This document shows positions 6,724 to 15,138 of a stretch of 38,246 bases of DNA, in pieces. The notes below the pieces were generated by a model. It did not search any database and had not been told where the DNA came from. It saw only the letters and a list, made by a program, of their open reading frames with translations. Position numbers and translations under genes: made by a program. Position 1 is the first letter of the stretch. Each line of letters begins with the position of its first letter. The stretch is from a virus: IMG/VR virus record IMGVR_UViG_3300030451_003770, positions 1 to 38,246 of that record. The stretch is one strand, 5' to 3'.

Positions 6724-8123
6724 TGGGTAACGGAGTTTATTTAAGTAGATCTCAATCATCTAATGAAGATTCAACAGCTAGAAAAAAATTTACTATTAGT
6801 GGTTGGTATAAATTAGGTGGTAATGGTGATGGTGGAGGTTGGAAAGGTTTTTGGTCTGCCGCTGTAGATAATAACAATTACTCATCTTTAAAACAAAACG
6901 CAGATGGGCAAATAATTTTTGAACAAAAATCAAGTGGTACGGGAGTAACTTGGACCTCTACAGGTAAATACAGAGACTTTTCATCTTGGTATCACATAGT
7001 AGTAGCTTATGATTCCACGCAAGCAAGTAATACTGACAGAGTAAAAGTATATATTAATGGTACTCAACCAGCAGGAACTTATGGTAGTTTTACACAAGAC
7101 CAAGAAGGTTTCTGGGGTAACAGTTCTGCAACCGCTGGAATAGGTAGATACAATAATAATACTGGTAGTTCTTACATGTATACTGGTTACATGACACATG
7201 TAGCTTGTACAGTAGGATATGCTTTAGCACCTACTGTTTTTGGTGAAACAGATTCAACAACTGGAGAGTGGAAAATTAGAGGAGCTCCTACAGGTATTAG
7301 TTATTCAGCAAATGGTTTTCTTTTAAAGTTTGAAAACAGTGGTACCATGGGCACTGATTCTTCTGGTAATAATAATACCTTTACTGTGAATGGTGTAGGT
7401 GGATCTGATGGCACTTTAGTTCAAGTAACAGATGTTCCTGATAATCAATTTATTACGATGAATGAATTAGCAAAAAGTAGTTTTGTTGATTTACGAGAAG
7501 GTAGTTTAAATTGTAAAGGTAATACAAATTCTAATAACGGTAATGTTGATTCAAGTTATGCTTTGTATTCTGGCAAATGGTATGTCGAAATGAAATTTGT
7601 AACTGCAGCTTCAAGTTCTGCCACTAATTATCCTGCAATAGGAGTTTATCCAGTTTTTTTAAGTAGACAGGCAGCAAATGGAGGAACTTTAGTTCAAGCT
7701 GGTTATTTTAGTGATGGAGTTCAATTTGAACCTGATGGGCAAAGATTTAGAAACAACGCAAGATCATCTTATGGAAATTCATGGAGCACTGGTGATATTA
7801 TACAAATAGCCTTGGATATGGATAACTATTGTGTTTATTTTGGAATTAATAATACCTGGCAAAATTCTGGCGTTCCAACAAGCGGAGCATCAAAAACCAA
7901 TAACGCTCAAGCATGGACAGCGGATGCGGGACCTTATGTTTTTCAAGATTCACCATTTAATAATTCAGTTAATTCTTGGAACTTTGGTAATCCTCAACAT
8001 GCTATTACGAGCAATAGTGGTAATGGATACGCTGACGCAAATGGTCATGGTAAATTTCAATATGCACCACCAACAGGATATTATGCTTGTTGTACAAAAA
8101 ACATAAACCAATACGGAGGATAG
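6723..8123 (+). CDS. Fibre module 1, protein B: LamG-like and SPRY-like lectin protein
   Basis: A 466-residue protein starting at a TAATG junction. Residues ~20-190 have the concanavalin A-like/LamG pattern: KFTISGWYKLGG, then SSWYHIVVAYDSTQ, DRVKVYINGTQPAG and VFGETDSTTGEWK. A linker with FLLKFENSGTMGTDSSGNNN follows. Residues ~270-450 look like a SPRY/B30.2 domain: SGKWYVEMKFV, GDIIQIALDMDNYCVYFGIN, then WQNSGVP and SWNFGNP. Both folds bind sugars or proteins on the cell surface in other systems, so this is a likely receptor-binding fibre component. Paralogues lie at 10033 and 13740. The C-terminus (GYYACCTKNINQY) ends with the same Y-(A)-x-C-(T/S)-K-N signature in all three copies. Confidence 0.85.
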   Translation: MGNGVYLSRSQSSNEDSTARKKFTISGWYKLGGNGDGGGWKGFWSAAVDNNNYSSLKQNADGQIIFEQKSSGTGVTWTSTGKYRDFSSWYHIVVAYDSTQASNTDRVKVYINGTQPAGTYGSFTQDQEGFWGNSSATAGIGRYNNNTGSSYMYTGYMTHVACTVGYALAPTVFGETDSTTGEWKIRGAPTGISYSANGFLLKFENSGTMGTDSSGNNNTFTVNGVGGSDGTLVQVTDVPDNQFITMNELAKSSFVDLREGSLNCKGNTNSNNGNVDSSYALYSGKWYVEMKFVTAASSSATNYPAIGVYPVFLSRQAANGGTLVQAGYFSDGVQFEPDGQRFRNNARSSYGNSWSTGDIIQIALDMDNYCVYFGINNTWQNSGVPTSGASKTNNAQAWTADAGPYVFQDSPFNNSVNSWNFGNPQHAITSNSGNGYADANGHGKFQYAPPTGYYACCTKNINQYGG

Positions 8124-8124
8124 C

Positions 8125-9228
8125 ATGGCATACGCAACAATTAACGATCCATCAGTTCACTTTCAATTAACGTTATATACAGGAACAGGCTCGGCACGTT
8201 CTGTAACAAATGATGGAAACTCAAATTTGCAACCAGATTTTCTTTGGATAAAAAGAAGAAGTGACTCAAACTCACATCATTTAGTTAATTCATCTGTAGG
8301 TTTAAGTGGCGATGTAGCACTAGCAAGTGATTTACAAAATGGAAAATTTGCAAGCCCTGTAAGTGCTTTTAATAGTGATGGTTTTTCAGTCAATGCTGGC
8401 GATAATTCAGTTAATGGTAATTCAAGCACTTATGTAGCTGCTCAATGGAAGGCGAATGGTGGCACTACAGCTTCAAACGCATCTGGAGATATTACCTCAA
8501 CAGTTCAGGCAAACACTGCAGCTGGATTTAGTATTGTTAGATGGACAGGTAATGGTGCTGGAGTAAATGTAAATATTGGTCATGGTTTAGGAGACGTACC
8601 AGAAATAATAGCTGTAAAAAATCAAACTGACTCTGTTAATTGGAGAATAGGTGTAAGTAATAAACTTAAAGGTCAAGGTGGATCAGGTAGAGACATGGCA
8701 GCACAAAATGGTAGATTTATGCAATGGGACACTACTGATGCTTCAACAAATCCAGGTGCTCTAGTTATATGGGGGTCTGGACAAAACCCTACATCATCGG
8801 TTTTTACTGTTGGCTCTGATAACTCAGTTAATGGTAATGGTGATGACATGATAGCATATTGTTGGAGAAGTATAAGAGGATATAGTCAATGTGGAACTTA
8901 CATTGGAAATGCTGATGGTGGAACAGGTGCACCTTTTATTTATACTGGATTTAGACCAGCATATGTTATGGTAAAACCAATGGACAATGCTTCCTCTTGG
9001 TCGTGGCACGATGTGAAAAGAAGTCCACATAACGAAGCACAAAATTATGTTTGGTATAACGGTAATAATGCAGAAGGAACTAGATCCTCTTTTGATATAG
9101 TATCAAATGGTTTTAAACTTAGAACAACTGATAATGATTATAATTACAACAGTGGTTACATGCTTTATTATGCTGTAGCGGAAATGCCATTAGTTGCAAC
9201 AAACGATGTGTTTGCATTAGCGAGGTAG
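8125..9228 (+). CDS. Fibre module 1, protein C: large fibre protein (possibly DUF7483-type)
   Basis: A 367-residue beta-rich protein. Its opening (MAYATINDPSVHFQLTLYTG) and motifs NLQPDFLWIKRR, WKANGGT, AGFSIVRWTGNGAG, IGHGLGDVPEIIAVKN, GYSQCGTYIGNADG and FIYTGFRPAYVMVK are shared with the paralogues at 11412 and 15139. I recall this architecture (a lectin-like jelly-roll region with V-G-H-G-L-G and Y-T-G-F-R-P-A) as a domain of unknown function frequent in marine phage fibres, probably DUF7483. The recurring G-H-G-L-G and G-F-R-P-A motifs are also typical of phage adhesins annotated as tail fibre proteins. It likely forms the distal part of the first fibre set. Confidence 0.8.
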   Translation: MAYATINDPSVHFQLTLYTGTGSARSVTNDGNSNLQPDFLWIKRRSDSNSHHLVNSSVGLSGDVALASDLQNGKFASPVSAFNSDGFSVNAGDNSVNGNSSTYVAAQWKANGGTTASNASGDITSTVQANTAAGFSIVRWTGNGAGVNVNIGHGLGDVPEIIAVKNQTDSVNWRIGVSNKLKGQGGSGRDMAAQNGRFMQWDTTDASTNPGALVIWGSGQNPTSSVFTVGSDNSVNGNGDDMIAYCWRSIRGYSQCGTYIGNADGGTGAPFIYTGFRPAYVMVKPMDNASSWSWHDVKRSPHNEAQNYVWYNGNNAEGTRSSFDIVSNGFKLRTTDNDYNYNSGYMLYYAVAEMPLVATNDVFALAR

Positions 9229-9229
9229 A

Positions 9230-10033
9230 ATGACATCAGAGATTAAAGTAAACACGATCAAAAAAAATTCAGGATCGACAATTACGATTGGTGAAGGTGG
9301 TGATACAGTAACTATCACACCAGGTATTACAGCAGCCTCATTAACATCAGGTACTGTGCCTAATGCTCGTTTGTCAGCAGTTCCTAATTCGTCATTAGCA
9401 AACTCAGCAATTACAATAAATGGTTCGGCTGTTTCACTTGGTGGATCGGTAACAGTTGGTGAAACAAAACCAACAATCTCTTCTATTAGCCCAACAGTAA
9501 TTACAAACGATGCAACTAACGTAACTATTAACGGATCGAATTTCATATCAGTGCCAATAGTAGAAGCAATCAATTCTACTGGTGTTATAACGTCAGCAAA
9601 CTCAATAACTTTTACAAGTGCATCTCAACTAGTTGCCAACTTTACATTAGGAACCGATGGCACATATTTTATTAGAATTGAAAATAATGATGGTAATGCT
9701 GTTCGTAGTGGGTCAGCGTTACTAACCGTATCTGATGTACCAGCTTGGACCACAGCTGCTGGCAGTCTTGGTAACGTAGACTCTGGTGGAACAATTAATT
9801 TTACAGTTGCTGCAACTGACGCAACTTCATACTCAATTGTATCAGGAGCTTTGCCTGGTGGAGGAAGTTTAAACGCATCTACTGGTGCAATCACTGGCAC
9901 GGAGTCTGGATCGACAGGCACAACAACATATAACTTTACCATTAGGGCGACGGATGCTCAGGCACAAACTGCTGACAGAGCCTTTTCAATTACTGTTCTA
10001 CATGGTATACAAAACTCAATAAGGCTAAACTAA
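9230..10033 (+). CDS. Fibre module 2, protein A: IPT/TIG plus Ig-like domain
   Basis: A 267-residue paralogue of the 5917 gene with the same domain order: an N-terminal region (MTSEIKVNTIKKNSGSTITI, GGDTVTI), the shared strip NSAITINGSAVSLGGSVTV, an IPT/TIG domain (~80-163, PTISSISPTVITNDATNVTI, DGTYFIRIENNDGNAVRSGS) and an Ig-like He_PIG domain (~165-255, LPGGGSLNASTGAITGTESG, YNFTIRATDAQAQTADRAFS). Protein similarity to copies 1 and 3 is high along the whole length, but codon choices differ, so the duplication is not recent. It starts two bases after the end of module 1. Confidence 0.85.
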   Translation: MTSEIKVNTIKKNSGSTITIGEGGDTVTITPGITAASLTSGTVPNARLSAVPNSSLANSAITINGSAVSLGGSVTVGETKPTISSISPTVITNDATNVTINGSNFISVPIVEAINSTGVITSANSITFTSASQLVANFTLGTDGTYFIRIENNDGNAVRSGSALLTVSDVPAWTTAAGSLGNVDSGGTINFTVAATDATSYSIVSGALPGGGSLNASTGAITGTESGSTGTTTYNFTIRATDAQAQTADRAFSITVLHGIQNSIRLN

Positions 10034-11412
10034 TGACAGTTATATCTAAATCAATATCAAGTACAGGTAATAGAAAAATTTTTACTGTTTCTGTTTGGGT
10101 AAAAAGAGCGAACGGTATTTCTGGAGGTAACGGGTCAATATTTTGTGTTGGCACAGCAAACAGTGATTCAGGAAAATTTCGTTTTGTTATTGATAGTAGT
10201 AATAGAGTAAAAGTTGAAGGAGGGGCTACAAACTTTAGAACAAGTGAAGCTGTTCTTACTGATCAATTTGGTTGGTATCATTTAGTTTGTGCTGTTGATT
10301 CTACGGATTCCAACGCTAATAACAGAGTAAGAGTTTGGCTTAATGGAGAACAAATAACAACATGGACCACTAATAATACAATGTCACAAGATCAAAACAC
10401 CCCTGTTAACGAAAGTGGTAAAACACATTATATAAACATTGAAGCAGATGGTGCTTCTGGTAACTTTAAAGGATACTTTGCGCATTTTCATTTAGTTGAT
10501 GGAACAGCTTATCCTCCAACTACTTTTGGTGAAACGGATTCTACAACTGGTATTTGGAAACCGAAGGCAGATCCATCAGGTATAAGCTACGGAACAAATG
10601 GTGTTTTTCTTAAATTTGAAAACAGTGGTAATATGGGATTAGACTCTAGTGGTCAAACTAATAACTATACTATTGCAAGTGCAGGTACTTTACCACAAAC
10701 AACTGACACGCCATCAAATAATTTTGCTGTATTAAATCCGTACAATAGAAGAAACACAAACAGTAATCCAACTTATGCACATGGTAACTTGTTTATTGAT
10801 AACCAAGATCAAGACGGTCAAGGCAACAACTGGTGTTCAACGATTGCAGGATTAACCAAAGGGAAATGGTATTGTGAAATAACTCCTCATATAAATGGTA
10901 GTGCGGCGAGTAGTATGAAAATAGGTGTTGTTGCATCAAGTAGTGATGCTAGAAATGGTAGTTTTCAAAGCGGTGACAGAACAGGTGTTCAATATTATTA
11001 CATTGGAAATGGTAATAAATTGTATTCTGCAGAAACAACAAGCGGTGCAACATCAGAAACTTCTTATGGGGATACTTTTGCAACAGATGACATTATAGGA
11101 ATTTTTTTAGATTTAGATAACGGTACTCTTAAATTTTCTAAAAACGGAACAATACAAAATAGTGGTACAGCTGCTTTTACTGACTTGTTAACAAATATGA
11201 ATTATTCAGGTTATATGTTTGCTGGAGGTATCGGCACTGCTGGCCAATATAATCAAAATCAAATAAAGGGCGCAAACTTTGGCAATCCAAGATTATCTAT
11301 TTCATCAAGTCAAGCGGATGCTAATGGCTATGGTAACTTTGAGTATACACCTAATGATGGGTCATACAATTATTATGCATTATGCACAAAAAATTTACAG
11401 GAGTTTAACTAA
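10033..11412 (+). CDS. Fibre module 2, protein B: LamG-like and SPRY-like lectin protein
   Basis: A 459-residue paralogue of the genes at 6723 and 13740. The LamG-like half (residues ~10-180) shows KIFTVSVWVKRANG, FGWYHLVCAVDSTDSNANNR, RVWLNGEQ, AHFHLVDGTAYPPTTFGETD and GIWKPKADPSGISYG. The SPRY-like half (~255-445) shows KGKWYCEITPH, DDIIGIFLDLDNGTLKFSKN, NSGTAAF and GANFGNPRL. Its ends are TAATG-coupled to both neighbours. The sugar-contacting loops, meaning the stretches between the conserved strands, differ most from the other two copies, as expected if the three proteins recognise different receptors (inference). Confidence 0.85.
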   Translation: MTVISKSISSTGNRKIFTVSVWVKRANGISGGNGSIFCVGTANSDSGKFRFVIDSSNRVKVEGGATNFRTSEAVLTDQFGWYHLVCAVDSTDSNANNRVRVWLNGEQITTWTTNNTMSQDQNTPVNESGKTHYINIEADGASGNFKGYFAHFHLVDGTAYPPTTFGETDSTTGIWKPKADPSGISYGTNGVFLKFENSGNMGLDSSGQTNNYTIASAGTLPQTTDTPSNNFAVLNPYNRRNTNSNPTYAHGNLFIDNQDQDGQGNNWCSTIAGLTKGKWYCEITPHINGSAASSMKIGVVASSSDARNGSFQSGDRTGVQYYYIGNGNKLYSAETTSGATSETSYGDTFATDDIIGIFLDLDNGTLKFSKNGTIQNSGTAAFTDLLTNMNYSGYMFAGGIGTAGQYNQNQIKGANFGNPRLSISSSQADANGYGNFEYTPNDGSYNYYALCTKNLQEFN

Positions 11413-12893
11413 TGGCTTATTCAACAATTGCAGATCCTTCAGCACATCATCAAACAGCCCTATACACAGGTAATGGTGGCGCAAACACAATTACGAATGA
11501 TGGTAATTCTAATTTGCGTGCAGATTGGATTTGGTTTAAAGAAAGAAGTTCTACAAGTAGTCATCACGTTTTTGATAGTGTTAGAGGAGTAGGATCTGCT
11601 GGTAAAGCTCTATATCCAAACAATAATGATGCACAGTCTGCTGATACAGCTCTTACCTCATTAAATACTGATGGTTTTACTTTAGCAAACACAGGTGGTT
11701 TTAACGAAAATGGACAAACTAATGTAGCTTGGCAATGGGTTGCTGGTGGAACAGGGCCTAGTCAAAATTACAGAGTTGTCGTAGTATCTGACAGTGGTAA
11801 TAAATATAGATGGAGAAATTCAACTAACAACGCAACGTTTGCACAAAGTGCAGTAACTCTAGATCTACAAGAGGGTGGCACATATACGATTGATGGATCT
11901 GACTCTACAATGGCTTCTCATCCAATAAAGCTATCTACAACATCTGATGGAACTCATGGAGGAGGATCTTCATATAATACTGGTGTAACTTATTTATTGG
12001 ATGGATCAAGTGTTACTGAGTCAGCTTATGTATCAGGTTACGCTTCTGCAACCACTAGAAAATTACGAATAACTGTAGCTGCTTCTGCACCTACTCTTTA
12101 TTATTATTGTCACTACCACAGCGGTATGGGTGGACAAATAAATACAAACACAACTTTTGGATCTACTAATTTTGATGGATCAGTTTTATCAGTCGTATCT
12201 GCAAATCAAGCTGCTGGTTTTAGTATAGTGCGAAGAGACGGCACTGGATCTAATGCCACAGTAGGGCATGGTTTAGGCGGGGCAGCTGAATTAGTTATTA
12301 ACAAAAGTATGGACGTAGCTAGAGATTGGACAATCGGACACAAATATAATTATTCCACTGTGTCTCCTGACGGATTTAACAAAATTGGAAGTTTTAATAC
12401 TGAAAATGCTTTAAGCAGTGGCACGGAGTATTGGCAAAATACCAACCCGACTTCTACAGTTTTTAGTGTAGGAACTAATAACGCTACAAATGAAAGCGGT
12501 AATACCATGGTTTCTTATTGTTTTAGAGCGATAAAAGGTTACTCACAATTTGGTAAATATATTGGAAATGGAGATTCAGCAAGAGGGACGTTTGTTTACA
12601 CAGGATTTAGACCAGCATATATATGGTGGAAATATGAAGGTGGATCGGGCCCATGGGGTGTAAGGGACAATAAAAGAAACGGTCACAACCAACTAAAACA
12701 AAGATTAGATATAAGTGATAACGGAGCAGAAAACCAAGATCATGTAGTAGAATTTTATTGTAATGGATTTAGAATGATGGACGGTGGCTCTTCTGTAAAT
12801 GGTAATGGCAATGGTTACATTTACGCTGCTTTTGCCAATCAACCACTTGTTTCACCTAGCGGGTTGGTAGCCAATGCTGGAGTCATGGGATAA
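11412..12893 (+). CDS. Fibre module 2, protein C with inserted cupredoxin-like domain
   Basis: A 493-residue paralogue of the genes at 8125 and 15139, about 125 residues longer than the first copy. N-terminal motifs (MAYSTIADPSAHHQTALYTG, NLRADWIWFKERS, WQWVAGGT) and C-terminal motifs (AGFSIVRRDGTGSNATVGHG, GYSQFGKYIGNGDS, FVYTGFRPAYIWWK) align with the paralogues. The extra segment, residues ~115-243, reads like a cupredoxin beta-sandwich: NYRVVVVSDSGNKYRW, VTLDLQEGGTYTIDGSDSTM, SHPIKLSTTSDGTHGGG, then LYYYCHYHSGMGG. H170, C233, H236 and M239 have the order and C-x2-H-x2-M spacing of a type-1 copper site. It may be a copper-binding or merely structural Ig-like insert. Confidence 0.85.
   Translation: MAYSTIADPSAHHQTALYTGNGGANTITNDGNSNLRADWIWFKERSSTSSHHVFDSVRGVGSAGKALYPNNNDAQSADTALTSLNTDGFTLANTGGFNENGQTNVAWQWVAGGTGPSQNYRVVVVSDSGNKYRWRNSTNNATFAQSAVTLDLQEGGTYTIDGSDSTMASHPIKLSTTSDGTHGGGSSYNTGVTYLLDGSSVTESAYVSGYASATTRKLRITVAASAPTLYYYCHYHSGMGGQINTNTTFGSTNFDGSVLSVVSANQAAGFSIVRRDGTGSNATVGHGLGGAAELVINKSMDVARDWTIGHKYNYSTVSPDGFNKIGSFNTENALSSGTEYWQNTNPTSTVFSVGTNNATNESGNTMVSYCFRAIKGYSQFGKYIGNGDSARGTFVYTGFRPAYIWWKYEGGSGPWGVRDNKRNGHNQLKQRLDISDNGAENQDHVVEFYCNGFRMMDGGSSVNGNGNGYIYAAFANQPLVSPSGLVANAGVMG
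11752..12150 (+). other. Cupredoxin-like domain inserted in a fibre protein
   Basis: This in-frame segment is absent from the two paralogous fibre genes, whose sequences run from the W-K-(A/G)-N-G-G-T strip directly into Q-A-N-T-(A/T)-A-G-F. Boundaries are approximate. Candidate metal ligands: His170 (codon at 11919), Cys233 (12108), His236 (12117) and Met239 (12126). From established knowledge, amicyanin uses His, Cys-x2-His-x2-Met, the same loop spacing; plastocyanin has Cys-x2-His-x4-Met. From memory, similar HPxxxSTTSDGTHGGG...YYYCxxHSGMGG segments occur in other marine phage and picocyanobacterial proteins, uncharacterised. Copper binding is not demonstrated. Confidence 0.7.
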
Positions 12894-13738
12894 TGTCAGA
12901 GATCAAAGTAAATGCCATAAAAAAACGTAACGGTAGTTCGATCACGATTGGTGAATCGGGTGATACCATTACGATAACAGGCGGCGCAGCTTTATCTGGT
13001 TCTGGAGCATCTCTTACAGCCTTAAATGGTAGTAACATTGCGTCAGGAACTGTAGCGAATGCTCGTCTGGTAGGCAGCGGCGCCATAACAATAAACGGAT
13101 CAGCAGTATCTCTTGGTGGTTCTGTTACTATTGGAGAAACTAAACCAACAATTACAGGTGTAACACCAAGCACTATTACAAATGACGCAACCAACGTTGT
13201 TATAGCTGGTACAAACTTTGTATCAGTACCTCAAGTAGAAGCTATTTCTACTACAGGGGCAGTAACAGCAGCAAACTCTATTACATTTACAAGCGCTACA
13301 TCTATTACAGCCAATTTTACTTTGCCCGTAGACGGCACTTATTTTATTCGTGTAGAGAATAATGATGGTAATGCTGCAAGATCTGGTTCTGCAATATTAA
13401 CAGTATCTGATGCTCCGACTTGGACCACAGGAGCTGGTTCTCTTGGAACTATTGCAGGTGGATTTTCAGGCACGGTTGCAACAGTGGCAGCTACTGGTGA
13501 TGGAACACTGTCTTTTTCAGAAACAACAAATGTTTTAACAAATGCAGGGCAAGCAAATTGCTCGCTAAACTCAGCAACAGGTGCTATAACTACTACTGAT
13601 TTTGGTGGATCGTCAACATCTGCTACGACGTATAACTTTACGCTTCGTGTTACTGATGCACAAGGTCAGACAGCAGATCGTGCGTTTTCACTGACATCAA
13701 CTTTTAGTATAACCACAGCAGGAAGGTTTGATCCGTAA
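12893..13738 (+). CDS. Fibre module 3, protein A: IPT/TIG plus Ig-like domain
   Basis: A 281-residue paralogue of the 5917 and 9230 genes, starting at a TAATG junction with MSEIKVNAIKKRNGSSITIG. The N-terminal part is ~10 residues longer and Gly/Ser/Ala-rich (ALSGSGASLTALNGSNIASG). The shared strip GAITINGSAVSLGGSVTIGE is followed by an IPT/TIG domain (PTITGVTPSTITNDATNVVI, DGTYFIRVENNDGNAARSGS) and a C-terminal Ig-like domain that differs from the other two: it has TISFSET-like strands (GTLSFSETTNVLTNAG, CSLNSATGAITTTDFGG) instead of the LPGG motif, but keeps YNFTLRVTDAQGQTADRAFS. Part of the third cassette. Confidence 0.85.
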   Translation: MSEIKVNAIKKRNGSSITIGESGDTITITGGAALSGSGASLTALNGSNIASGTVANARLVGSGAITINGSAVSLGGSVTIGETKPTITGVTPSTITNDATNVVIAGTNFVSVPQVEAISTTGAVTAANSITFTSATSITANFTLPVDGTYFIRVENNDGNAARSGSAILTVSDAPTWTTGAGSLGTIAGGFSGTVATVAATGDGTLSFSETTNVLTNAGQANCSLNSATGAITTTDFGGSSTSATTYNFTLRVTDAQGQTADRAFSLTSTFSITTAGRFDP

Positions 13739-13739
13739 T

Positions 13740-15137
13740 ATGGCAACTACATTAACAAGAACAATTGGAACTCCAACATCGCAAAAAATATCTACACTTT
13801 CTTGGTGGATGAAACGATCAGTTAAAACAGGCTTAGGTAGTGGATCTACAAGAATTGTTCAGTATCAATCTGCTCCTACTTACTTTTCTATTTATTTAGA
13901 TGATAGAAGTGCACAAGCTAACTGGTCTAGATTAAGAATACATTTAGATGATACTCAATCACCGCAATATGTTGTAGGTACAAAAATGAGATTTAAAGAT
14001 CAAGCAGGATGGTATCATTGTGTAGTTAGGATAGATACAACTCAATCATCGGCTGGTGATAGAGTAAGAGTGTATGTAAACGGTGAACAACAAACTTTAG
14101 GAGGTTTATCAGACGAAGGTAACCAACCTGCACAAGATTATAGCATACCTGGTTACGCAAGTGGACAAACAACTACCATTGGTAATTTAAGTAATGGAGG
14201 TATGTATTTATCAGAAATGATTTTTGCAGATGGTCAATCGTATGCGCCAACTGTATTTGGTTCATCCAACTCAAATGGAGCATGGGTACCTAATACCTCT
14301 CCAAGCGTTACATATGGTAATAATGGATATAGATTATCTTTTGGTGGCACTGGTACTTCTGCTGATGCTAACGGTTTCGGCGCCGATACTTCAGGTAACG
14401 GTAATCATTTTGCTTCTGCTAATTTAGGAACTAATCCAAGTGTATCAGATACTCCACAAAATAATTTTGCTATCATGGACGCTGATCAAGGTGTGTATAC
14501 AGCTTCAAATACTTTTGCTGAGGGCAATTTAAAAATGACTTCAGATAGCTCAAGGTATGAATTTGCAAATGCAACCATGGGTGTTAGAACTGGCAAATGG
14601 TATTGGGAAATGAAAGCTGTTAGTAAAAGTGGTGGCAGTGATTGGTATGGAACAGGAGTAATGGTTGGATCACCATATGCAAATGACTATGGTGGTAGTG
14701 ATAATGGTCAATCTAACCTCAGTGGATGTTATTATTATGGTTATGGTCAGATAAGAACAAATGGCACAACACCAGGAACGTATGCCGCTTATACAGCAGG
14801 TGATATAGTTTCAGTTGCAATGGATTGTGATAATGCAGCAATATACTTTGCTAAAAATGGTGTATGGCAAAACTCAGGAGTGCCAACTTCTGGAGCATCT
14901 AAAACAGGAGCTCAATCATTAACAACGCCAGAAGTTCGTTCTTCGGGATATAACTTTTGGGTTCCAGGTCTTTGTGGTTTTGATGGTGGTCAATCTTATG
15001 TAATGCAAATAAACTTTGGCAATCCTACTTTCACAATTGCATCTAGCAATTCTGATGCTAATGGGTATGGTAGTTTTGAATACGCTGTACCTTCAGGATA
15101 TTATGCTATATGCTCTAAAAACTTAGGACAATACTAA
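13740..15137 (+). CDS. Fibre module 3, protein B: LamG-like and SPRY-like lectin protein
   Basis: A 465-residue paralogue of the 6723 and 10033 genes. I start at ATG 13740, one base after the preceding stop (TAATATG), rather than at an in-frame TTG at 13728 inside the upstream gene; MATTLTRTIGTPTSQKISTL then aligns with the others. The LamG-like half shows KISTLSWWMKRSV, QAGWYHCVVRIDTTQSSAGD, RVYVNGEQQTLGG and EMIFADGQSYAPTVFGSSNS. The SPRY-like half shows TGKWYWEMKAVSKSGGSDWY, AGDIVSVAMDCDNAAIYFAK, WQNSGVPTSGASKTG and INFGNPTF. The WQNSGVPTSGASKT phrase is identical to copy 1 in protein but uses different codons, indicating an old duplication kept by selection. Confidence 0.85.
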   Translation: MATTLTRTIGTPTSQKISTLSWWMKRSVKTGLGSGSTRIVQYQSAPTYFSIYLDDRSAQANWSRLRIHLDDTQSPQYVVGTKMRFKDQAGWYHCVVRIDTTQSSAGDRVRVYVNGEQQTLGGLSDEGNQPAQDYSIPGYASGQTTTIGNLSNGGMYLSEMIFADGQSYAPTVFGSSNSNGAWVPNTSPSVTYGNNGYRLSFGGTGTSADANGFGADTSGNGNHFASANLGTNPSVSDTPQNNFAIMDADQGVYTASNTFAEGNLKMTSDSSRYEFANATMGVRTGKWYWEMKAVSKSGGSDWYGTGVMVGSPYANDYGGSDNGQSNLSGCYYYGYGQIRTNGTTPGTYAAYTAGDIVSVAMDCDNAAIYFAKNGVWQNSGVPTSGASKTGAQSLTTPEVRSSGYNFWVPGLCGFDGGQSYVMQINFGNPTFTIASSNSDANGYGSFEYAVPSGYYAICSKNLGQY

Positions 15138-15138
15138 C

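Noticed and set aside
13728-13739. TTG start for the third LamG/SPRY gene (and TTG 16824 for the fibre gene at 16842)
   Set aside because: Both lie inside the upstream gene, while an ATG at the natural junction follows in frame and aligns with paralogues or the family opening.
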